Positions 1-5,319 of a DNA stretch of 5,319 bases are shown in pieces. The notes below the pieces were generated by a model. The model ran no database searches. It saw only the letters and a program-made list of their open reading frames with translations, and was not told the DNA's origin. The translations under genes were made by a program, and so were the position numbers. Origin of the DNA: DATJQF01 sp035505995. GTDB lineage: Bacteria > Bacteroidota > Bacteroidia > Bacteroidales > FEN-979. How positions within the stretch are numbered: position 1 is the stretch's first letter; every line of letters starts with the position of its first letter. Location: NCBI GenBank assembly GCA_035505995.1, contig DATJQF010000220.1:1-5319 (forward strand). The letters are read 5' to 3'.

Positions 1-88
1 GTCCGGCATAGGTTTCCGAACGGTTACCATCCACCACGGCGATCCGGTCGGGACCGGCGGCAACCTGGTCTTCAAAGAGCTCGTAAAC
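1..88 (-). other. NRPS adenylation domain 2, N-terminal fragment
   Basis: About 29 residues, from YELFEDQVAAGPDRIAVVDG to the window edge, match the opening of an adenylation domain directly after the C-A linker. The first core motif, usually LTYxEL, appears to read ETYAG and is cut by the edge. Nothing can be said about its substrate. Confidence 0.88.
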
Positions 89-3000
89 GGTGCGGTCACG
101 GGGATAGTCCGCGTCCGTTGCATTGTAAGTCTCCAGCAGGAATTTTTTTTCTTCGGGTAACAGGACGGAGATCTCCCCGATCGTTGCCTCGGGATGCTCT
201 GCAATCGCCTCCAGCAGTCTCAGGTAGTGGGCGCCCAGGTCCCGGATGAATTTTTCGTCGAACAGGCCGGTCCGGTACTCGATCTCCAGCCGGATCTCCT
301 TCTCTTTCTCTATGGCTTCGATGGTCAGGTCGAATTTCGTGATATTGAAATCAAATTCCCAGGGCCGGATCAGCAGGCCTCCGCAGGTCTTATCCGCACC
401 CTGCTGACGGAAGGCGAACATCACGTCGAACAGCGGGTTCCGGCTGGAATCGCGCTTCATTCCCAGCTTCTCCACGAGGTCGTCCAGCTGGTAATCCTGG
501 TGGTCATAGGCCCCCAGCACCCGCTCCCTGATCTCCTGCAGGAATTCCCTGAATTTTTTATTTCCGGCCGGAAGCGTCCGCAGGGGGAGGGAATTCACGA
601 ACATCCCGATCATACGCTCCACCTCGGGGATAGTCCTTCCCGACGAAGGGATCCCGATCACAATGTCTTCCTGCCCGGAGTATTTTGAAAGCAGGATCGA
701 GTAGGAGGTTAACAGGAGCATGAACAAAGTGGCCCCCTCCTCCCCCGCAATTTTTCTCAACCCGGAGGTGAGGGCTTCCCCGACTTCCAGGTGCAGCCGG
801 GCCCCGTCGAAGGAGATCGAGGATCCCCTGGGGTGCACGGTGTCCAGGTTCAGTACCGGAACGGTGCTCCCGAAGATGTCCAGCCAGTATTTCTCCTGCT
901 TCCGGATTCCTTCCGACTGCAGCATCGCCTGCTGCCAGGCGGCAAAATCACGGAACTGCAATTTCCGGGACAGTAGTTTTCTGCCTTCATACAGATCCCA
1001 TAATTCATCGAGGAATACGCCTGCCGACCAGCCGTCGAAGATGATATGATGCACATCAAAGATGAAAAGATGGCTGGACGCGGAGATCCTGATCAGCCCT
1101 ACCCGGAACAAGGGCGGCCTCTCCAGGTCGAAAGGCCGGATGAACTCCCGGATCACCCGGTCGATGCCGGCTTCATCGGTCTCCAGGAGGATCTTCCTGA
1201 TCCTGACTTTCGGGTGGACAACCTGGACCGGGACCCCGCCGGCGATCGTAAAGGAGGTGCGCAGGCTTTCGTGCCGCTCGGTCATCATTTCAACTGCCCG
1301 GCTGAGCCGGTCGGGGTCGAGCATGCCTTCGATCCTGACCACCACCGGGATATTATAGGTGATCCCGATATTTTCCATCCGGTCGACGATATAGAGCCGC
1401 TTCTGGGCCGAAGCGACCGGGTAGTATTGGGCGTCGGGGATCCTGGTGATCCGGGGATAATCCTGCCGGGTGCCTGCATCGATCAGCGAGGCAAGATCTT
1501 TCAGGCGGGCATTGTGGAAGATGTTCTGCAGCGAGAGCTGGACCCTGAAGTCTTTCTGGATCCTGGCCTGGAGGAGCGCCGCCCGGAGGGAATGCCCGCC
1601 GAGATCGAAAAAGCTGTCGTTGGCCCCGATCTTCTCCATCCCGAGGATAGTCCCCCAGATGGCGGCCAGGGCTTTTTCGGTGCCGGTGGAGGGTTCCAGG
1701 TAGGAAGTTGCATCGACCGCGGGGCGGTCGGGCTCCGGCAGGGCCTTTCGGTCTATTTTCCCGTTCGGGGTCAGCGGGATCCGGTCGATCTGACCGATAT
1801 ACGGCGGGATCATATATTCCGGAAGGTCGATCCGGAGCTTTTCCCGGATGCGGGCCGGGTCGATCTTTACACCGGATACGACGAAGCCGCACAGGTATTT
1901 TCTCCCGCTCTCGTCGGTGCGGTCCACTACCACCGCATCCTTGACACCTTCCATCGATTTGATGGCCAGCTCGATCTCGCCGAGCTCCACCCGGAAGCCC
2001 CGGATCTTCACCTGGAAATCGATCCGGCTCAGGTATTCGATATTGCCGTCGGGCAGCCAGCGGCAGAGATCCCCGGTGCGGTACATCTTTTCCCCCGGGA
2101 AGAAGGGGTCGTCGATGAACTTTTCCGCCGTCAGGTCCGGCCGTCCCAGGTAACCCCTGGCGATGCCGATGCCCGCCACGCACAGCTCTCCCGGGATGCC
2201 GACCGGGCGGAGCTGGTTGAACTGGTCCAGGATATAGATCCTCGTGTTCCAGAGAGGCTTCCCGATGGGGATATTCTCGTAGAATTTATCGACCTCGAAA
2301 TAACTGGTATAGACCGTGTATTCGGTAGGCCCGTACCCGTTCAGGATGCGGTAGGGACGCTTCCGGAACGAGCGCATCTTCTCCCCCGCCACCTCCAGCC
2401 AGCGAAGCGACCGGTTCTCGATGTTATCGATAAACTGCTCCCCGAACTGGGTCGGCAGGAAAGCGGCCGTGATGTGGTGCGCTTCAAAATACTCATTGAC
2501 CTGCAGGGGCGAAAGCCGGATATCATCCGGGATGATATGCAGGGTGGCCCCCGAGATCAGGGTCGGGTAGATCTCGATCACCGTGACATCAAAGCCGAAA
2601 GCGGCAAACTTGGAGACATTGTCTTTTTCCGCCAGGTGGTTCAGATCCTTGTGCCAGAGAACGAAATTCGAGAGGGAGCGGTGCTCGATCATCACTCCCT
2701 TCGGCTTCCCGGTGGAACCGGAGGTATAGATCACGTACACCAGGTCACCCGGCTTATTGACCGTGTCAGGATTGAGATCGTCCTTAGCATAGTTGCCCTC
2801 GTCCTCCAGGTCGATCATGGGTCCGGAATAATGGATCCCGCTTACCAGGCTCTTCTTCGAAAGCAGGGCAAAGGAGCGGCTGTTTTCCAGCAGATATTCG
2901 ATCCGCTCGGGCGGATATCCGGCATCGATCGGGACATAGGCGCACCCGGCCTTGATCACGGCCATCACGCTGACGATCATCTCCAGTGACCGGTCCGCCA

Positions 3001-4561
3001 GGATGCCGGCTATGGCGTCGGGAATCGCACCGGCATTTCGCAAAGTCCGCGCCAGCCGGTTCGCCCGGCTGTTAAGTTCCCGGTAGGTCAGCACCCGGTC
3101 TTTATAAACAACAGCAGGCTTATCGGGGGTTCTCAGCACCTGCTCCTCAAAGAGATCCTTGATGAACACCGGCCCGGTAAATCCGACCGCGTTGAAGTTG
3201 AAATCGAACAGCAGCTTGTTTTTAACGGGCTCGGGGACGAGGGATATCTCCCGGATGATTTTATCGGGACCGGCGAGACCGTCCTGTAATATCGCTTCGA
3301 GCGATCCGAAGATCCGCTCGACGTCTTCCTCGCGGAATAGATCGTCCTGAAAATCGAACTGGAGCTCGAGGACCCCGTCCGCGTCCCTGCCGGATGCATT
3401 GATATGGATCATCAGCGGGCTGATCTCATTGCCCGGGAAGATATATTGCAGCGCCGCTTCCTGCCGGTCCGGGTTGGGATGCCCCACCAGCATCACGTTC
3501 AGCAGGTACGAAGCATCGGAACCCGACTTCTCCCGCAGCTCCTGGAGCAGCAGGTCGACCGGATACCGGGCATAATTGCGGATGGTATCGTTGACCAGGC
3601 TGCCCGCCTGGCTGACCAGCTCCCGGAATGTCATTTCTGGAGCCAGCCGGAGCCGCAGGATGAAAGTGCTGACAAACATGCCGGCCATCTCCTTGTGTGC
3701 GGGTTTTTCGCGGCCATGATTCACCGAGGCAACGGCAAGGTCGTCGGTCCCCGTTACCCGGTTGAGGTAGATATAAAGGGCGGAGAGGACCAGCTTGAAT
3801 ACGGAAGTGCGGTTGGCTTTGGAAAATTCCTGCATCCGCGTCCGCACGGAGTCGGGGAAAGCAAAGATGCGCGTGGAAGATCTGATCTCCCCGGTCCGGT
3901 TCTTACTGAAGGAGAGCGCCGCTTCCTCCGGCAGCGGAAGCATCTTTTCCAGCCAGTAGGTGCGGTCCTGCACGCATTTCTCCGAGGCCAGGTAACTTTT
4001 CTCATCCTCCACGTATTCCAGGTAGGAGGGCGCCGGGTCTTCTACAGGAACATTTCCCGAGAGGAAGCATTGATAGGCCTGGTCGATCAGATGAACAGCC
4101 AGGCTGATCGTCCACCCGTCGCTGATCACATGATGCATCTTGAAATAATACCCCCACTCTTTCTCACTGAAACGCATCAGGGCGAAGTAGTAAAGGTCGC
4201 TGTCGTACAGGCGGAAAGGCTCCCCCGAATTGATCGCGATCCATTCCCCGAGGCGGGCGGCGCCCCCGGGTCCCGAGAAATCCAGGATCTCAAAGTTGTG
4301 CTCCCGGAATTCCGAGACGACCTGCCGGGTTTCGATCAGGTTGTTTTCTTCAAACCGCACCATCTGCAAACGGAATCCGTCCCTCGTCCGGATGACATGA
4401 TTGATCGCCCTGGACAGCAGGTCAAAGCGGATCTCGAACGGGTATTTTACGGTGAAAGGCAGATTGGCGAACGGCGTATTCAGATGGATGGCCTCGTTAT
4501 ACCAGATCCTCTTCTGGGCGTGGCTCAGGGAATACAATTTCCGGTTCTCGGTTAGTTCCAT
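1..4561 (-). CDS. Non-ribosomal peptide synthetase, modules 1 and start of 2 (C-A-T-C-A...), 3' truncated by window
   Basis: This is a cytosolic multimodular enzyme that activates amino acids as aminoacyl adenylates, loads them on phosphopantetheine arms and joins them. I translated 1520 codons without interruption; the frame runs off the left edge. The domains are C at about residues 10-450, A at 463-942, T at 958-1025, a second C at 1046-1486 and the beginning of a second A from about 1492. All catalytic motifs seen are intact. I chose the ATG at 4559-4561 because the first core motif, SHAQKRIW, begins at residue 13, the spacing usual for synthetases that start with a C domain; the frame is open further upstream but a longer N-terminus is not needed. 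No strong Shine-Dalgarno sequence precedes this ATG, and the start lies inside the transporter gene, so translational coupling is plausible. The product and number of modules are unknown because the rest of the gene is missing. It is clearly an NRPS, but no named gene is recognised. Confidence 0.97.
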   Translation of the reverse strand, partial: MELTENRKLYSLSHAQKRIWYNEAIHLNTPFANLPFTVKYPFEIRFDLLSRAINHVIRTRDGFRLQMVRFEENNLIETRQVVSEFREHNFEILDFSGPGGAARLGEWIAINSGEPFRLYDSDLYYFALMRFSEKEWGYYFKMHHVISDGWTISLAVHLIDQAYQCFLSGNVPVEDPAPSYLEYVEDEKSYLASEKCVQDRTYWLEKMLPLPEEAALSFSKNRTGEIRSSTRIFAFPDSVRTRMQEFSKANRTSVFKLVLSALYIYLNRVTGTDDLAVASVNHGREKPAHKEMAGMFVSTFILRLRLAPEMTFRELVSQAGSLVNDTIRNYARYPVDLLLQELREKSGSDASYLLNVMLVGHPNPDRQEAALQYIFPGNEISPLMIHINASGRDADGVLELQFDFQDDLFREEDVERIFGSLEAILQDGLAGPDKIIREISLVPEPVKNKLLFDFNFNAVGFTGPVFIKDLFEEQVLRTPDKPAVVYKDRVLTYRELNSRANRLARTLRNAGAIPDAIAGILADRSLEMIVSVMAVIKAGCAYVPIDAGYPPERIEYLLENSRSFALLSKKSLVSGIHYSGPMIDLEDEGNYAKDDLNPDTVNKPGDLVYVIYTSGSTGKPKGVMIEHRSLSNFVLWHKDLNHLAEKDNVSKFAAFGFDVTVIEIYPTLISGATLHIIPDDIRLSPLQVNEYFEAHHITAAFLPTQFGEQFIDNIENRSLRWLEVAGEKMRSFRKRPYRILNGYGPTEYTVYTSYFEVDKFYENIPIGKPLWNTRIYILDQFNQLRPVGIPGELCVAGIGIARGYLGRPDLTAEKFIDDPFFPGEKMYRTGDLCRWLPDGNIEYLSRIDFQVKIRGFRVELGEIELAIKSMEGVKDAVVVDRTDESGRKYLCGFVVSGVKIDPARIREKLRIDLPEYMIPPYIGQIDRIPLTPNGKIDRKALPEPDRPAVDATSYLEPSTGTEKALAAIWGTILGMEKIGANDSFFDLGGHSLRAALLQARIQKDFRVQLSLQNIFHNARLKDLASLIDAGTRQDYPRITRIPDAQYYPVASAQKRLYIVDRMENIGITYNIPVVVRIEGMLDPDRLSRAVEMMTERHESLRTSFTIAGGVPVQVVHPKVRIRKILLETDEAGIDRVIREFIRPFDLERPPLFRVGLIRISASSHLFIFDVHHIIFDGWSAGVFLDELWDLYEGRKLLSRKLQFRDFAAWQQAMLQSEGIRKQEKYWLDIFGSTVPVLNLDTVHPRGSSISFDGARLHLEVGEALTSGLRKIAGEEGATLFMLLLTSYSILLSKYSGQEDIVIGIPSSGRTIPEVERMIGMFVNSLPLRTLPAGNKKFREFLQEIRERVLGAYDHQDYQLDDLVEKLGMKRDSSRNPLFDVMFAFRQQGADKTCGGLLIRPWEFDFNITKFDLTIEAIEKEKEIRLEIEYRTGLFDEKFIRDLGAHYLRLLEAIAEHPEATIGEISVLLPEEKKFLLETYNATDADYPRDRTVYELFEDQVAAGPDRIAVVDGNRSETYAG
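104..1426 (-). other. NRPS condensation domain 2, LCL-like
   Basis: Residues about 1046-1486. It forms the peptide bond between the module 1 and module 2 residues. The motifs are complete: SAQKRLY (1051-1057), RHESLRTSF (1096-1104), HHIIFDGWS (1171-1179; the catalytic box is at bases 1031-1051), FRDFAAWQ (1203-1210), IGMFVNSLPLR (1318-1328), HQDY (1354-1357) and RNPLFDVMF (1374-1382). The HHxxxDGWS form and the lack of an epimerase before it fit the class that accepts an L-configured donor. A standard C-to-A linker, LLETYNATDADYP (1475-1487), closes the domain. Confidence 0.95.
1487..1690 (-). other. NRPS thiolation (peptidyl carrier) domain 1
   Basis: Residues about 958-1025. The motif DSFFDLGGHSL (982-992) is canonical; Ser991 (bases 1589-1591) is the attachment site for the 4'-phosphopantetheine arm that carries the activated residue. 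A short linker of about 20 residues separates it from the second condensation domain. The context DLGGHS rather than DLGGDS is the form usual for carriers not followed by an epimerase, which agrees with the absence of an E domain here. Confidence 0.96.
1736..3175 (-). other. NRPS adenylation domain 1, substrate unassigned
   Basis: Residues about 463-942. The core motifs are present in order: A1 LTYRELN (491-497), A2 KAGCAYVPID (537-546, with Cys where Gly is usual), A3 YTSGSTGKPKG (612-622), A4 FDVT (657-660), A5 NGYGPTE (741-747), A6 GELCVAGIGIARGY (791-804), A7 YRTGDL (827-832), A8 from SRIDFQVKIRG (845-855, with Ser where Gly is usual), A9 LPEYMIP (913-919) and A10 PNGKIDRK (932-939), whose Lys935 is the adenylate-binding lysine. 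Aligning by eye to the GrsA phenylalanine domain, the pocket residues are D658, V659, I662, F701, E723, A725, G742, V750, Y751 and K935. Asp at the first position indicates an alpha-amino acid. I recall no signature that matches, so no substrate is assigned. Confidence 0.95.
3212..4534 (-). other. NRPS condensation domain 1, probable starter (lipo-initiation) type
   Basis: Residues about 10-450 of the synthetase. The first core motif reads SHAQKRIW (13-20). The catalytic motif HHVISDG (143-149, at 4115-4135) keeps the second His and the Asp-Gly, so the domain should be active. GMFVSTF (294-300) matches the later core motif, and YPVDLLLQELR follows. A C domain at the very N-terminus, with nothing upstream in the same protein to donate a residue, is the arrangement of starter C domains, which transfer a fatty acyl group from CoA or a carrier protein to the first amino acid. 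Phrases such as AQKRIWY, HHVISDG and GMFVST resemble my memory of the SrfAA starter domain of surfactin. The alternative is an ordinary LCL domain receiving a peptide from another synthetase encoded upstream of the window. Confidence 0.75.
4497..4561 (-). other. 65-base overlap of transporter 3' end and NRPS 5' end
   Basis: The NRPS ATG lies 65 bases before the end of the transporter stop codon, in a different minus-strand frame. The bases just before the ATG (CAATAAAGAAACTGTCC) hold no good GGAGG-type ribosome site. This leaves no room for a terminator between the genes and suggests a single operon with the NRPS translated partly by coupling. The overlap depends on the chosen ATG, which the position of the first C-domain motif supports. 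Confidence 0.75.
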
Positions 4562-5319
4562 GGACAGTTTCTTTATTGGATAAGGGAGGAATGATCTTTT
4601 TTTCCCGGGAGATGAGGGTGGTGACGAATCCGGCCAGGGCGACCAGTATGCCGAACAGGGCGGCACGGGTGAACCCCGACACCAGGAGTCCGGCCGGGAC
4701 CTTATCCAGGGTCACCAGCCCCTCTTTCGAAGGGAATCCGAAAGAGAAAACATTCTCAAACAAATTGATCCCGATGGCGGATCCGAGGTAGGTGATCGCG
4801 GCGATGGAAGCCGACAGCATGCTCTCCCTTCCCGGCAGGGTATGGCTCATGATCAGGAGGCTGTTGGCCGTATAGAAAACAGCGAATCCGGCCCCGAAAA
4901 CAAGAAAAGCGAAGATGATGAACCAGTAGCTGCTCTGCGCTCCGAAAAAAGAGAACAGCCCCGTAGCCACCACCAGGAGAGCCATCGCGACCAGGCTGAC
5001 GGTGCGGGCGCTGACCTTGTCGGAAACATACCCGGAAAAAGGACTGATCAGAATGGTCGTCATCGGAAAGGTCATCAGCAGCAGTCCGGTCATATCCGGC
5101 GGCAGATGACGAACCAGGTCGAAGAAGAACGGAAAGAGGAAATTGAATCCCATCAGGATCATCGTGGTGAGCATCGTGGTAAGCAGTCCGAACAGCAGGT
5201 GCCGTTGGGACAGGTGCCGGATATTCAGGAGCGGGGACGGAAAATTGCGTTCCCTGAAATAGAACCCGGTCAAACCCAGGATCGCGACCGAGCCCAGGAT
5301 TATGGATTTTGTGCAGAGC
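4497..5319 (-). CDS. MFS drug-efflux type transporter, DHA2-like (EmrB/QacA), C-terminal part
   Basis: This is a proton-coupled multidrug or product exporter of the inner membrane, of which the last 273 residues and a TAA stop are visible. The frame is open to the right edge, so the start lies outside; an internal TTG near 5273 is not a credible start. About six complete hydrophobic helices plus the end of another are seen, at visible residues 5-20, 41-66, 77-97, 104-125, 131-155, 166-191 and 214-236. A motif-A-like loop, GYVSDKVSAR, lies at residues 96-105. The stretch with PLLNIRHLSQRH before the second helix resembles the linker that opens the C-terminal half of 14-helix DHA2 carriers. A charged tail of about 35 residues, rich in Glu and Pro, follows the last helix. 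The gene overlaps the downstream NRPS start by 65 bases, so the two are probably one transcript, and export of the peptide product is the likely role. The substrate cannot be read from the sequence. MFS membership is firm; the DHA2 subfamily is likely. Confidence 0.87.
   Translation of the reverse strand, partial: LCTKSIILGSVAILGLTGFYFRERNFPSPLLNIRHLSQRHLLFGLLTTMLTTMILMGFNFLFPFFFDLVRHLPPDMTGLLLMTFPMTTILISPFSGYVSDKVSARTVSLVAMALLVVATGLFSFFGAQSSYWFIIFAFLVFGAGFAVFYTANSLLIMSHTLPGRESMLSASIAAITYLGSAIGINLFENVFSFGFPSKEGLVTLDKVPAGLLVSGFTRAALFGILVALAGFVTTLISREKKIIPPLSNKETVHGTNREPEIVFPEPRPEEDLV

Noticed and set aside
194..688. 164-codon plus-strand open frame
   Set aside because: Same antisense register over the second condensation domain; it stops at the complement of Ser1292 (TCA).
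1426..1487. Epimerase, methyltransferase or ketosynthase domain between T1 and C2
   Set aside because: The carrier domain is followed after about 20 residues by the first motif of C2, so no extra domain fits.
1353..2183. 276-codon minus-strand frame over A1 and T1
   Set aside because: It is a shifted frame of the NRPS with a low-complexity Arg, Pro and Gly composition, whereas the true frame shows A6-A10 and the carrier motif across the same bases.
1046..2989. 647-codon plus-strand open frame opposite the NRPS
   Set aside because: Its codons are the exact reverse complements of NRPS codons, and its left and right limits fall where the NRPS happens to use rare codons (stop at Ser525 TCA). 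The translation is rich in Asp, Pro, Gly and Arg with no recognisable domain, while the minus strand carries complete NRPS motifs.
3404..4555. 383-codon plus-strand open frame
   Set aside because: Same antisense register over the first condensation domain; it ends at the complement of Leu3 (CTA) of the NRPS. No domain is visible and it looks like a shadow.
4562..4620. Promoter or terminator between the two genes
   Set aside because: The stretch is the coding 3' end of the transporter; I see no convincing promoter boxes or hairpin with a T run on the minus strand.
5271..5273. TTG as start of the transporter
   Set aside because: The frame stays open to the window edge with hydrophobic transporter-like sequence upstream, and the protein from TTG would be only the second half of an MFS carrier.

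Overview
The window is coding almost end to end, all on the minus strand. It holds two co-directional, overlapping genes, each cut by a window edge. Reading order is right to left. The first gene is the C-terminal part of a drug-efflux type MFS transporter (4497-5319). The second is the first 1520 codons of a non-ribosomal peptide synthetase, NRPS (1-4561). I translated the NRPS frame codon by codon from the ATG at 4559-4561 to the left edge and found no stop or frameshift. Because it has no stop codon inside the window, it is easily missed by an ORF scan that requires one.

The visible NRPS layout is C(1)-A(1)-T(1)-C(2)-A(2, first residues only). C(1) sits at the extreme N-terminus and resembles lipopeptide starter condensation domains such as that of surfactin SrfAA, as I remember it. 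This suggests that the assembly line begins by N-acylating its first amino acid, giving a lipopeptide. The first adenylation domain has every core motif. Its ten-residue pocket reads D-V-I-F-E-A-G-V-Y-K, which matches no signature I remember. T(1) has its phosphopantetheine serine. There is no epimerase before C(2), and C(2) has the L-donor type HHxxxDGWS motif, so residue 1 is probably passed on unepimerised. The neighbouring transporter is a natural candidate for product export.

The organism is not settled. The protein motifs look like those of Gram-positive lipopeptide synthetases. However, codon use is GC-rich with many CGG arginine codons and almost no UUA, CUA or UCA, which does not look like low-GC Firmicutes. 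A methanogen of the Methanomicrobiales type or a GC-rich anaerobic bacterium would fit; this is inference.

There is no RNA gene, mobile element, CRISPR array, convincing promoter or terminator. The long plus-strand ORFs are antisense shadows of the NRPS codons. The biosynthetic system is recognisable, and its possible novelty lies in the product and the host.
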